In this document: positions 32,896 to 43,457 of the stretch, piece by piece
Layout of the letters: each line of letters starts with the position of its first letter
Numbering within the stretch: position 1 is the first letter of the stretch
DNA from: CAYUUW01 sp964448005
GTDB taxonomy: Bacteria > Patescibacteriota > Gracilibacteria > UM-FILTER-43-11
NCBI GenBank assembly: GCA_964448005.1
Contig: CAYUUW010000005.1
Location: 1-45,873 of the forward strand
Length of the DNA: 45,873 nt
Direction: 5' to 3'
Position numbers and translations under genes: made by a program
The notes under the pieces: generated by a model
The model's input: only the letters and a program-made list of their open reading frames with translations
The model's database searches: none
Told to the model about the DNA's origin: nothing

Positions 32896-34650
32896 TTAGG
32901 GAAGCTGCAGGCTGCGGCGAAGCTTGAGGATTTTTCCGTATTCATCCAGCAAAAGCACCTTTTCCTCTTGGCTGCCGGCCTCCTTGAGCCTGAAGATGTA
33001 GCTGCGCTGGACCCTCCCGATGTTGCCCTGGTTGATCTCTTGGATCAGGCGGGCCATTTCCTGCTCGGCCGCCTCTTCGGTGAAATCGGGATAGTGCGCC
33101 TCCACCAGCAGGCTGTAGACCTCCATTTTTTCGGCTTCTTCCGGGGAAAACTCCGCCGTCAAGGCCTCTTTCTCTAGCGCGCATAGCCGATTGTACACAG
33201 TTTCGCAGGCCTTGTAAAATCTTTCGGCTTCCCCGTTTTCCTCCAAAAGGCCCAGCAGCAGCTTCTCCCGGATGATGGAGTATTTTTTCGGCTGCTGAAG
33301 CGTGAATCCGATCAGGAAGGCTTCCCTGGAGAAATTCTGCCGAGAGGCTTCGGGCAGGGTCTGGGCATCAATCCCAGCGAGAGTGAGNNNNNNNNNNAGG
33401 CGCTTCATGTCCTGCCAGAGCCATTTCACATCGGTTTTCAGCAGGGGCGCCAGTTTCTCCAAATAATGGTTCTGCTCCATGCTTCCCGAAAGCTGGCGGA
33501 TCAGCGGAAGGAGAAGCTGGGCGATGGCCTTCCTTCCCTCCAGGCTCTGCGCAGAATGCTGGCCGAAGGCGTAGCCGAAGTAGAAATCCATCACCGGCAC
33601 ACGGTCTTCGATGGCCTTTCTCCAGGCCTCAGGGCTTTTCCGGATGCATTCGTCGGGGTCCTTTCCTTCCGGCAGGCGGATGACGCTGATCTCCATCTCC
33701 TCCTCCTTCGCCAGCTCGATGGCCCTTTTGGCGGCTTCCAGGCCTGCCCCATCCTGATCGAACGCAAAGGCGACATGCCGGGTATAGCGCTTCAGCAGCT
33801 TCAGCTGCTGGCTGGTCAGGGCTGTTCCGGAGGCGGCGACGGTGTTGGGCGTGCCCGCCTGGTGGGCGGAGATCGCATCCATGTAGCCTTCCACCACGAT
33901 GGCCAAATCCTGGTTCTTGATGCTTTCTTTGGCCCAATTCAGCCCGTACAGGAAGAGGCTCTTGCTGTAGGCTTCGGTCTCTGGCGAATTCAAATACTTC
34001 GGCTCACTATTATCCATCACCCTGCCTGCGAAACCCACCGTGTGGCCCTGTGCGTCCAGCAGGGGAAAGATCAGGCGGTTGCGGAAGCGGTCGTAGGTGC
34101 TCTTGTCCGCGATGGAGCGCTGGCTCACCAGGCCGGCCTCCAGCAGCTCCTTCTCGCTGGCGCCTTTGCCGATCAGATGGTTCTTGAGGGCCTGGTAGGA
34201 ATCGGGGGCGAAGCCCAGAAGGAAGCGCTCGATGCTTTGGGGGCTGAGCCCGCGGTCCACAAAATAAGCCTGCTGCGTCGGGTTCTGCTGAAGCTGCGCG
34301 CGGAAGAAGCCTGAGGCCATTTCATTCAGTTCCAGGACTCTTTTTCGGCTTTCCTGGGCCTGGGGGCGGAAGGCGGGCAGGGCGACGTTCGTTTTCTCCG
34401 CCAAAATCCTCACCGCTTCGGGAAACTCCACCTTCTCCATGAGCTGGATGAATTTGAAGATGTCTCCGCCGGTGTTGCAGGCGAAGCACCAGGCGATGCC
34501 TTTTTCGGGGCTCACCATGAAGCTGGGGCGGCTGTCGTGATGGAAGGGGCAGAGGCCTTTCAGGTTCCGTCCGGCCTTGTGCAGCTGAAGGTAGCCTCCC
34601 ACCAGCTCCTCGATGCTGAGCTTCCCTCTGATTTCTTCCAAATGACTCAT
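32896..34650 (-). CDS. dnaG: DNA primase DnaG
   Basis: Makes RNA primers at the replication fork. It has 584 residues: an N-terminal CHC2 zinc finger (C34, H37, C55, C58), the catalytic core with the TOPRIM motif (V-V-E-G-Y-M-D near residue 250, later 'F-A-F-D-Q-D-G-A-G'), and a C-terminal helicase-interaction region. The ATG at 34650 gives the normal beginning M-S-H-L-E-E-I-R; a much longer upstream extension of the frame overlaps ruvB and is not real. Ten N at 33388-33397 hide about four residues in the C-terminal half without breaking the frame. Confidence 0.96.
   Translation of the reverse strand: MSHLEEIRGKLSIEELVGGYLQLHKAGRNLKGLCPFHHDSRPSFMVSPEKGIAWCFACNTGGDIFKFIQLMEKVEFPEAVRILAEKTNVALPAFRPQAQESRKRVLELNEMASGFFRAQLQQNPTQQAYFVDRGLSPQSIERFLLGFAPDSYQALKNHLIGKGASEKELLEAGLVSQRSIADKSTYDRFRNRLIFPLLDAQGHTVGFAGRVMDNSEPKYLNSPETEAYSKSLFLYGLNWAKESIKNQDLAIVVEGYMDAISAHQAGTPNTVAASGTALTSQQLKLLKRYTRHVAFAFDQDGAGLEAAKRAIELAKEEEMEISVIRLPEGKDPDECIRKSPEAWRKAIEDRVPVMDFYFGYAFGQHSAQSLEGRKAIAQLLLPLIRQLSGSMEQNHYLEKLAPLLKTDVKWLWQDMKRXXXXLTLAGIDAQTLPEASRQNFSREAFLIGFTLQQPKKYSIIREKLLLGLLEENGEAERFYKACETVYNRLCALEKEALTAEFSPEEAEKMEVYSLLVEAHYPDFTEEAAEQEMARLIQEINQGNIGRVQRSYIFRLKEAGSQEEKVLLLDEYGKILKLRRSLQLP
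33388..33397. other. Assembly gap (10 N) inside dnaG
   Basis: Ten N. The frame and protein character are continuous on both sides, so the length is compatible with an intact gene. Confidence 0.9.
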
Positions 34651-34772
34651 GGGTGGGATTATTGGGAGCGTGGGGATTATGGGGAGTTTTGGGAGTTTTT
34701 TTTTAGGAGCGTTAAGAGCTTTAGGATCGATGCAGGCCGCCGACCGCTGGCCGCTTACTGCATGGTTTTTTC

Positions 34773-35849
34773 TCACAGCAGGCTTTCCTGATCCGCCCTT
34801 CTGCCTTTGGGCGAAGCCATCTCCAAATGGAGGTAGGCGTTTTCGGTGACGACCCGGCCCTGGCGGGTGCGGTCGATGAAGCCGATCTGCAGCAGATAGG
34901 GCTCGCGCAGGTCCTCGATGGCTTCGATCTCCTCGGCGGTGGCGGCGGCGATGGCGTTGACGCCCACGGGCCCTCCTTGGAACTTTTCGATGATGGTGAG
35001 CAGGATCTGCCGATCGGTCTTGTCCAGTCCCAAGGGGTCTACTCCCATGGTATCCAGGCAGGCTTGAGCGAATGTGGCGTCGATGGGGAAGCGCTCCTCC
35101 ACGGTGGCGAAATCCCGCACCCTTTTGAGCAGTCGGTTGGCGATGCGGGGCGTCCTTCGGCTGGATTGGGCGATGCGGGCGATGGCCTCGGGATCGATGG
35201 CCGTGTCCAGCAGCTGGGCGGAGCGGGCCAGGATCCGCTCTATTTCCTGGTTCTGGTAGAAATCGAGCTTGCAGATGTGCCCGAAGCGGTCCCGCAGCGG
35301 AGCGGAGAGCGAGCCGGGCTTGGTGGTGGCGCCGATGAGGGTGAACTTGGGCAGATCCAAGCGCATGGAGCGGGCCGCCGGGCCTTTGCCGATGATGATG
35401 TCCAGGGCGTAGTCCTCCATGGCGCTGTACAAAATCTCCTCCACGTGGGTCTTGAGGCGGTGGATCTCGTCGATGAACAGGATGTCGCCTTCCTCCAGGC
35501 TGGTGAGGATGGAGGCCAGGTCTCCCTGCTTTTCGATGGCGGGTCCGGAGCTGGTCTTGATGCTCACGCCCATCTCCTTGGCCACGATGTTGGCCAGGGT
35601 GGTCTTTCCCAGTCCGGGGGGGCCGTACAGCAGAATGTGCTCCACGGGCTCGTTGCGCGTTTTGGCGGCTCGGATGCTGACTTTCAGGTTCATCTTCACG
35701 TCCTCCTGGCCGATGTAGTCCTCCAGCTTTTGAGGGCGCAGGGCCGCATCCAGCTTCAGATCGCCGGTGTCGCTGCTGGCCTGCACAATGGGGGTGTCTC
35801 GCTCGATCATGGCTGCATGGGTTTCCTCTGTCTGGCTTCCTGTTTTCAT
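34773..35849 (-). CDS. ruvB: Holliday junction branch migration helicase RuvB
   Basis: AAA+ motor of RuvABC. From the ATG at 35849 it has 358 residues: an N-terminal tail, 'A-L-R-P-Q-K-L-E-D-Y-I-G-Q', Walker A G-P-P-G-L-G-K-T (76-83), Walker B I-L-F-I-D-E-I-H-R, sensor 1 (F-T-L-I-G-A-T-T-K-P-G), the arginine finger region D-R-F-G-H, and the C-terminal winged helix. The frame is open to 35942, but those codons overlap the promoter, so 35849 (or the internal ATG at 35810) is the likely start. It is separated from ruvA by 28 kb and ends 122 nt before dnaG. Confidence 0.95.
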   Translation of the reverse strand: MKTGSQTEETHAAMIERDTPIVQASSDTGDLKLDAALRPQKLEDYIGQEDVKMNLKVSIRAAKTRNEPVEHILLYGPPGLGKTTLANIVAKEMGVSIKTSSGPAIEKQGDLASILTSLEEGDILFIDEIHRLKTHVEEILYSAMEDYALDIIIGKGPAARSMRLDLPKFTLIGATTKPGSLSAPLRDRFGHICKLDFYQNQEIERILARSAQLLDTAIDPEAIARIAQSSRRTPRIANRLLKRVRDFATVEERFPIDATFAQACLDTMGVDPLGLDKTDRQILLTIIEKFQGGPVGVNAIAAATAEEIEAIEDLREPYLLQIGFIDRTRQGRVVTENAYLHLEMASPKGRRADQESLL

Positions 35850-35913
35850 CTCGATCCGGAGTCCTCGGGGCGAGAGACATTCCTTCTTTTCGAGAGCGCT
35901 TTCCTGAGCCTGA

Positions 35914-35942
35914 ATTATAGGCTTTGCAGGGCTGGAGCGCAA
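35914..35942 (-). promoter_or_regulatory. Promoter of ruvB
   Basis: Minus strand: -35 TTGCGC (35937-35942), 17-bp spacer, consensus -10 TATAAT (35914-35919). It is back to back with the promoter at 35955-35983. Confidence 0.6.
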
Positions 35943-35954
35943 TTTGCTTTTTTC

Positions 35955-35983
35955 TTGTTAAAGAATTCCAATTGGCGTATAAT
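35955..35983 (+). promoter_or_regulatory. Promoter of the 206-residue unknown gene
   Basis: -35 TTGTTA (35955-35960), 17-bp spacer, consensus -10 TATAAT (35978-35983), 33 nt before the ATG. Confidence 0.7.
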
Positions 35984-36016
35984 AAAAAGAAGCTTGTAAA
36001 ATTAAACTAAAAAATT

Positions 36017-36637
36017 ATGGAAAAAGATACTAAAATAGGAGGGGAAGTAGACACGAGGGAAAAAATTAGGCAGCGTTATGATGATGTTATGCGACGAGTG
36101 AATGGTCCTACTGATGAGAATGGACGTCTTTTAGATGAGGGCGAACGAGGAGCGCATCCGGATGAATTACTTTTCTGGGAGGAGTCTGGCATGCTTTCCT
36201 CTGCGGATGCGAATGAGGTGATGGCGGCTTTTGAACTCATGCATTCTCCTGGCGATTTTTCTGCCATTCGCGATGTTGTGGGAATGCAGAAGAGCGATGC
36301 GGTTAAATTGGCACTCGCTGAATATTTGGACGCCACAGAATCACTCAATGACTTGGTGGAAAGATATCATGATCCGAAATTTTTAGATGGCAGGGTCTCC
36401 AGAATGACTCCAAGGAATTTTTGGCTTCGAGTCCGATCTAAACGAGAAGCCTTGTTATCGATGGTCGAAAACAGCTCTGGCGAAGCTCAGGTTGTCTTTA
36501 GGCAAAAATTGGAGGCGTTTGACGCTGCCCTAAGCAAATTTGCTTCAGAAGGCCGCCTGCCTCAGGAGCATTCCGATGAGATGGAAGACCTGTTGGATTC
36601 TCCCGATCGTCAAAGGGGGACCCACTCAGAATGGTAA
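36017..36637 (+). CDS. Unidentified 206-residue acidic protein
   Basis: Charged and mainly helical, with no signal peptide or membrane segment and no recognised domain. Helical segments around residues 65-120 (A-N-E-V-M-A-A-F-E-L-M) and 130-190 may form a bundle. The gene is more AT-rich than ruvB and uvrA. It has its own strong promoter divergent from ruvB. Confidence 0.75.
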   Translation: MEKDTKIGGEVDTREKIRQRYDDVMRRVNGPTDENGRLLDEGERGAHPDELLFWEESGMLSSADANEVMAAFELMHSPGDFSAIRDVVGMQKSDAVKLALAEYLDATESLNDLVERYHDPKFLDGRVSRMTPRNFWLRVRSKREALLSMVENSSGEAQVVFRQKLEAFDAALSKFASEGRLPQEHSDEMEDLLDSPDRQRGTHSEW

Positions 36638-36670
36638 TATCAATTTTGCTTGCGGCAGATTTTTCGGTGA

Positions 36671-36699
36671 TTGCTTTTCCTCCTATTTTCTGCTAAAAT
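36671..36699 (+). promoter_or_regulatory. Promoter of the 567-residue unknown gene, flanked by an inverted repeat
   Basis: -35 TTGCTT (36671-36676), 17-bp spacer, TGC plus -10 TAAAAT (36694-36699). The -10 is bracketed by TCTGCT (36689-36694) and AGCAGA (36701-36706), a possible operator. The ATG is 27 nt after the -10. Confidence 0.6.
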
Positions 36700-36726
36700 A
36701 AGCAGATTTAGCCTTAAGATCACCCC

Positions 36727-38430
36727 ATGGCCTGCACTCCCTGCTTCCGGCACTCCCTCCGCCCTTCCCGGCTCGCCTATTTTGCCGGCGTGACCGATAG
36801 GCCCGCCGAGACGATCCGCCGGGGCCTTTTCCCTCCCGAAGGCTCGCCTTCAGCGGGCGCGGCTTCGGTGGATGCCCTGCGAGGCTCCGTGGACGCCAGA
36901 AAAGGGACGGTGGGTGACACGGCGGAGGCTCTGGCGCAGGCGGCCCGTTCGCTCCCGCCGGGCGGCAGAGTCGATTCCATGGGGGCGGGCCGCCGTATTT
37001 TTGATCGAATGACCGGGTCGCTGAAAGGCCGGCAGGAAAATCCTATCGCCGCCGCCTTGGCTTCTGCCGCTTCAGCCAAGCCCAGCAAAGATTCCGCCTC
37101 TTCTTCCGAGGCGAAGGGCGGACGGGCGGGCCGAGAGGCTGGCCAAGGTTCGGAAAGCAGCGGAGCGGAGGCCGGACAGGATGCTGTTCAGGATGGAAAA
37201 TCCGGAACGATCGACTCTTCCCAGGAGGCGGCCGACAAGATCTACGAAAGAGCCTACGAGAACTCCCGCACCTTTGCCGAGGCCCTGGGCCTGGCTTTCG
37301 ACCGCGGCGAGATCGACCCTCATGCGCTGTACGGATTCCTGGCCAATCACAGCCACTACGAAAAGGGCATGTCGGCCCAATGGGGCTCGGATTGGTTCGA
37401 TTTCATTCAAAACCATGGGCCTGCCGGCCTCGCTGCCGAAAAAACTCCGGAGCGCATCGCCTGCTCCGTGGGAGGCGTCCAGGTTCTTTTGGCCGATCGC
37501 CTAGGCTCCCACCGGGGCCAAGGGAGATTGGACCAGGTGGACAATGTGATGGGCGGATATACCATGAGTGGACTGCGCCTGTGGGCCCAGGAGAATCTTT
37601 ATGCCGGAGCCAAGCAGGCCGCGAAGCTGGTGGAGGCGAAGACGGGGGATCGGGAGCCTTACGGCTCCTTGGGCTTTGTCCAATGGCCCGAGGCGGAAGG
37701 CAATCCAGAATGGGAAGGTCTTGCCCAGGCTCAGCCTGCCAAATCGGCCAGCGAAACAAATCCATTTCCGGCAGTCGTCCCCAAAGCTGCGCCTACATCG
37801 TCCCAACCTGCTGCTCCCGTCGAACAAGCTCTTGCTTCTAACCCAGACTCCACTCCAGCTTCCCAGCCCCAAGCCTCTGGCGAAACTTCTCCGCTAACCG
37901 AACAGCCAAAGCCGGCTTCCCCCGAAACTGAGTCGGCTCAGGTCGACCCTGTTGCTGAAAATCAATTGGTCTCCCCGGAGGCATTGGTGGATATCGAGGG
38001 AATCTTGGGGCATGCTCCGACAAGAAAAGAGCTGCTGAGCATCGCCGAGATCCAGCGGCAAGCCTTGGAAGAAGGGGATGCTCTGGATGCAGGTTACGCC
38101 GCTCGGCTCCATTTGATCATGGCCGCCCTTAGCGAAAGTCAAATTCAGGCCATCGAGGCCAAAACTGGGATACCCTTCTCTTGGCATGACTTGGATTCGA
38201 TCCAGGATGTTGGCCAAAGCGCCTCTCGAATCCTGGCCCGTTCCATTCCGCCAGAAAATGCAATTGACCGTTACATCAGAGGGAATGAGAATGGGATTTT
38301 ACCGGGAGAAGGAAGGATTCCCATTGTGATGGCCCCTCGTCCTTCAGAAGTTTCCCCGGAAAGGCCTCCCCTCGAGCCTGGCGTCGCGCGAGTTCCTATT
38401 GTCCAGCCCAAGCAAGAAGAGGCAGCTTGA
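36727..38430 (+). CDS. Unidentified 567-residue protein with low-complexity linkers
   Basis: No family recognised. The N-terminal ~175 residues are Ala/Gly/Ser-rich and probably disordered. A globular region follows at about 178-335, with conserved-looking Trp and Gly (W-G-S-D-W-F-D-F-I-Q-N-H and V-G-G-V-Q-V-L-L-A-D-R-L-G). Then comes a Pro/Ala/Gln linker (about 340-415), a second helical domain (about 417-505), and a tail with two R-I/V-P-I-V repeats. No signal peptide or membrane segment. It is convergent with uvrA. Possibly a cytoplasmic scaffold; the sequence gives no firm function. Confidence 0.72.
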   Translation: MACTPCFRHSLRPSRLAYFAGVTDRPAETIRRGLFPPEGSPSAGAASVDALRGSVDARKGTVGDTAEALAQAARSLPPGGRVDSMGAGRRIFDRMTGSLKGRQENPIAAALASAASAKPSKDSASSSEAKGGRAGREAGQGSESSGAEAGQDAVQDGKSGTIDSSQEAADKIYERAYENSRTFAEALGLAFDRGEIDPHALYGFLANHSHYEKGMSAQWGSDWFDFIQNHGPAGLAAEKTPERIACSVGGVQVLLADRLGSHRGQGRLDQVDNVMGGYTMSGLRLWAQENLYAGAKQAAKLVEAKTGDREPYGSLGFVQWPEAEGNPEWEGLAQAQPAKSASETNPFPAVVPKAAPTSSQPAAPVEQALASNPDSTPASQPQASGETSPLTEQPKPASPETESAQVDPVAENQLVSPEALVDIEGILGHAPTRKELLSIAEIQRQALEEGDALDAGYAARLHLIMAALSESQIQAIEAKTGIPFSWHDLDSIQDVGQSASRILARSIPPENAIDRYIRGNENGILPGEGRIPIVMAPRPSEVSPERPPLEPGVARVPIVQPKQEEAA

Positions 38431-38434
38431 TCTG

Positions 38435-38480
38435 AGCGGTCAGCTGTAAGCGGACGGCTGACTGCAGACAGCTGACCGCT
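38435..38480. terminator. Inverted repeat between convergent genes (possible bidirectional terminator)
   Basis: Perfect 13-bp arms AGCGGTCAGCTGT (38435-38447) and ACAGCTGACCGCT (38468-38480), loop of 20 nt. There is no T tract, so termination would be by hairpin alone or with Rho. A related AGCGGTC/GACCGCT-rich hairpin with ATGCAG/CTGCAT ends lies downstream of ruvB near 34730-34752, suggesting a dispersed repeat family. Confidence 0.45.
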
Positions 38481-38485
38481 TAGCG

Positions 38486-41374
<2,889 letters not shown>

Positions 41375-41402
41375 TTTGAGCGGTGGGTCAGTCCGTTCCC
41401 CG

Positions 41403-41431
41403 AACCTAGCACGGACTTTGAAATAAATCAA
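41403..41431 (-). promoter_or_regulatory. Promoter of uvrA
   Basis: Minus strand: -35 TTGATT (41426-41431), 17-bp spacer, TGC plus -10 TAGGTT (41403-41408). It overlaps the divergent promoter of the cNMP-binding gene (41418-41445), so the two could compete. No LexA-type palindrome is obvious. Confidence 0.6.
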
Positions 41432-41445
41432 GCCTGTGCTATGGT
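41418..41445 (+). promoter_or_regulatory. Promoter of the cNMP-binding gene
   Basis: -35 TTGAAA (41418-41423), 16-bp spacer, TGC plus -10 TATGGT (41440-41445), 32 nt before the ATG. It shares sequence with the uvrA promoter. Confidence 0.5.
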
Positions 41446-41477
41446 CTTTTCAGCACGAACCTAAAAGCAAAACCCGC

Positions 41478-41870
41478 ATGTTCCAGCTTCTGAAGAAAAT
41501 TCCTTTTTTCTCCGAGCTTTCCCAGGAGGATCTGGACAAGATCAGCTCCACGGTGAGGATGGAGTATTTTCCCGAGGGGCACGTGATTTTCCGGGAGGGC
41601 GAGGCGGGCGAGGTGATGTACATCCTCAAGCGAGGAACCGTGCAGGTGCTGCGCGACAACACGATGATCGCCGAGCTGCATGACAACGACTTCTTCGGCG
41701 AGATGGCCCTGGTTTCCGATGCGCCCCGCAACGCCACGGTGAAGACGGTGACCGATGCGGAGGTGCTGACCCTGAGCAAGGAGGATTTCAAGCACCTGCT
41801 GGAGAACAGTCCTCATTTGGCTTCCTTGGTCAGCTACGAGGTGATCAAGCGCGTGAACGACCGATTTTAG
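41478..41870 (+). CDS. Stand-alone cyclic nucleotide-binding domain protein
   Basis: A 130-residue protein consisting of a single CRP-type cNMP-binding beta-roll with no DNA-binding or effector domain. Visible: 'F-F-S-E-L-S-Q-E-D-L-D' at the N-terminus, G-E-A-G-E-V-M-Y-I-L-K-R-G, and the phosphate-binding cassette F-F-G-E-M-A-L-V-S-D-A-P-R-N-A-T-V with the Glu and Arg ligands in place, so cAMP/cGMP binding is plausible. A class III cyclase lies about 4 kb away at the right edge. A DUF3307 gene follows 18 nt later and is probably cotranscribed. Confidence 0.9.
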   Translation: MFQLLKKIPFFSELSQEDLDKISSTVRMEYFPEGHVIFREGEAGEVMYILKRGTVQVLRDNTMIAELHDNDFFGEMALVSDAPRNATVKTVTDAEVLTLSKEDFKHLLENSPHLASLVSYEVIKRVNDRF

Positions 41871-41888
41871 CCTTTCCGAATTTCCCTC

Positions 41889-42437
41889 ATGAGCCTGTTC
41901 TTCCATCTGCTTCTGACCCATTTCGTGGCGGACTATCCTTTGCAGTCCGGCTGGATGATCCGGCTGAAGCGCCGGGGCTACGTGGGCGTCCTGCTCCATT
42001 GCCTGGTGCACTTGGCGGTGATGCTGGCGCTGCTTTTTCCGCTGCTGCACTTGCCCCAGGTTTGGGTGGGGATCGGGATTGTCTTCGGGACGCACAACGG
42101 CATTGATCAGACGAAAATGCTCCTGGACCGGCGCTATCCCCAGCGTCGGCGGCTTTTCTATTTCCTGGACCAGCTGGCGCACATCCTGGTGGTGTTCGGG
42201 GTCTCAGTTTTCCTGCGCGGGGTGTGGCCGCAAGCCGAATGGGCGCAGTCCCTGTACGGCAATCGGCTGCTTTTGGCCTACCTGCTCTGCCTGGTGCTGA
42301 GCACCTACTTTTATGATGTGACGCGCTACTTTCTCCGCCTGTCCCAAGGCAGCGCCGAATACCGGCGCGATTACCGGACGATGGGGCGCAATGCCCTGTT
42401 GGTGACGGCGGCTTTTGGGCTGGCTTCGCTCATTTGA
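41889..42437 (+). CDS. DUF3307 membrane protein
   Basis: A 182-residue protein with about five hydrophobic helices. The N-terminal 'L-L-L-T-H-F-V-A-D-Y-P-L-Q' followed by 'H-C-L-V-H' matches the DUF3307 family, whose function is unknown. It lies 18 nt after the cNMP-binding gene, so it may be its membrane partner. ATG at 41889; C-rich leader without a Shine-Dalgarno sequence. Confidence 0.82.
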   Translation: MSLFFHLLLTHFVADYPLQSGWMIRLKRRGYVGVLLHCLVHLAVMLALLFPLLHLPQVWVGIGIVFGTHNGIDQTKMLLDRRYPQRRRLFYFLDQLAHILVVFGVSVFLRGVWPQAEWAQSLYGNRLLLAYLLCLVLSTYFYDVTRYFLRLSQGSAEYRRDYRTMGRNALLVTAAFGLASLI

Positions 42438-42483
42438 ATTTTGTGGAATCCATTGGATTATTTTGGTTTTGGCCAAGAGCATT

Positions 42484-42512
42484 TTCACTGTGACCGTGAT
42501 TCGTGATACACT
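42484..42512 (+). promoter_or_regulatory. Promoter of tandem unit A
   Basis: -35 TTCACT (42484-42489), 17-bp spacer, TGA plus -10 TACACT (42507-42512). It starts about 160 nt before the coding region, leaving room for the structured leader. Confidence 0.5.
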
Positions 42513-42541
42513 CTCCTTCCACGCTCCTTCAAAATTCGGCT

Positions 42542-42663
42542 TAGCGGGTACGGTTCTGCCCGCTAGACAGTTCGGATCGCCGGAAAGCCAATCGTCCCCT
42601 TGGTTCCCCGGCAGTCCGAACAGCAAACGGGGTTCGACTGCGGCAAGCAAGCCACCACCCGTT
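42542..42663 (+). promoter_or_regulatory. Structured 5' leader RNA of unit A
   Basis: Predicted stems: P1 TAGCGGG (42542-42548) with CCCGCTA (42559-42565). P2 GTTCGG (42570-42575) with CCGAAC (42616-42621), enclosing GCCGG (42579-42583) with CCGGC (42608-42612) and GCCAA (42587-42591) with TTGGT (42600-42604). P4 AACGGG (42626-42631) with CCCGTT (42658-42663), close to the start codon. An alternative stem pairs GAAC (42618-42621) with GTTC (42632-42635), exclusive with P2. About 85 nt are almost identical in unit B although the reading frame relative to the gene differs, so RNA rather than peptide is conserved. Confidence 0.7.
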
Positions 42664-42680
42664 CCACGAGGTTCAAGGTC

Positions 42681-43280
42681 ATGTTCATACTCGATTTCCT
42701 CCAAGAAGTCGCCCCGTACCAGCCAGGCGACATTTTGTTTCACGGCCCTGAGATGGTCGCTGTCATCTCTCTTGGCAGGGTGGCCCAGGGTCCAGTCGTC
42801 GAAGGCCAAAGGTCGGACCGCCTTCCTGGGATCTATTGGGATCCGGACACTCTCGTTGTTATCACAGGGGGCATTCGGTATACCTGCAAAGTCTCTAGCC
42901 TCCAGCGCAAGCCTCCCGGCGCATCCGATGAGCATCTGTTGGCATTCTGCGTCTCGGACGAAACCTGGGCCAAGCGAGATGCGGCCTGGGCAGCCTTTCA
43001 GGAGGATCTCACTGCCAAGGCTCAGGCTCGCCACATGCGGGTCTGCGACCTCCCGGAAACCCCCTTCCGCGAAGGGGATTGGGTCAATTGCCGCGACAGG
43101 GAGGGCGAGTGCCTTGTTGAGAGGGTGGATTACGTCCAGATTAAAGAAGGGAAAGCTTTGCCCCGCCTCGAATCCCCCGATGAGCCCCTGGTTCCGCCCT
43201 ACCGCTGCGTCGGGGAAGGGGGTCAGGTCTCCCTGGACGCTGATCAGCTCACCCTGGTCCGGCGCGGTCCCAACTGGTAG
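42681..43280 (+). CDS. Unidentified protein, tandem paralog A
   Basis: A 199-residue soluble protein, no family recognised, roughly 45 percent identical by eye to the product of 43662-44267. Two modules each begin with a 'Y/F-x-x-G-D' turn followed by beta strands (Y-Q-P-G-D-I-L-F near residue 14, F-R-E-G-D-W-V-N-C near 130), reminiscent of small SH3-like/KOW barrels, with a Trp-rich helix between them (A-W-A-A-F-Q-E-D-L). It ends L-T-L-V-R-R-G-P-N-W. Small barrels often bind RNA, so control through its own leader is possible but unproven. The ATG at 42681 follows leader stem P4; the frame is open further upstream, but those codons belong to the structured leader. Confidence 0.75.
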   Translation: MFILDFLQEVAPYQPGDILFHGPEMVAVISLGRVAQGPVVEGQRSDRLPGIYWDPDTLVVITGGIRYTCKVSSLQRKPPGASDEHLLAFCVSDETWAKRDAAWAAFQEDLTAKAQARHMRVCDLPETPFREGDWVNCRDREGECLVERVDYVQIKEGKALPRLESPDEPLVPPYRCVGEGGQVSLDADQLTLVRRGPNW

Positions 43281-43303
43281 CGTGACCGGGCAGAACCAAA
43301 CAT

Positions 43304-43379
43304 GGCCACCTCAGTGTGGCCGGGCCCATGCGGCCCAACCCAAAGCGGAGCGTGCCCACCCGGCCGCTCCGCTCTTTTT
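43304..43379 (+). terminator. Three-hairpin 3' end with intrinsic terminator, unit A
   Basis: Hairpin 1 GGCCAC (43304-43309) / GTGGCC (43316-43321). Hairpin 2 GGGCC-CATGC-GGCCC just after it. Hairpin 3 AGCGGAGCG (43344-43352) / CGCTCCGCT (43365-43373), followed by CTTTTT. The same three hairpins occur at the end of unit B. Confidence 0.85.
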
Positions 43380-43398
43380 CTGTGTGTTCGAGAGGGTC

Positions 43399-43427
43399 TT
43401 GACAGAGCCTGTGCTCCATGATAAATT
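43399..43427 (+). promoter_or_regulatory. Promoter of tandem unit B
   Basis: Consensus -35 TTGACA (43399-43404), 17-bp spacer, TGA plus -10 TAAATT (43422-43427). It begins about 20 nt after the unit A terminator and leaves a leader of about 225 nt. Confidence 0.7.
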
Positions 43428-43457
43428 TTTCTTCTCCCGCTCCTTTGAAATCCGGCT

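Noticed and set aside
31654..33177. Open frame antisense to rpoD
   Set aside because: Shadow of a clearly identified primary sigma factor.
34651..35880. An upstream extension of the dnaG frame (about 410 codons)
   Set aside because: It runs through ruvB in another frame and reads as a compositionally biased shadow; the real dnaG start at 34650 gives a normal primase N-terminus.
42626..42647. tRNA or tmRNA-like T-loop (GGTTCGACTG) in the tandem leaders
   Set aside because: The flanking bases cannot form a T stem and no acceptor or anticodon arms are present.
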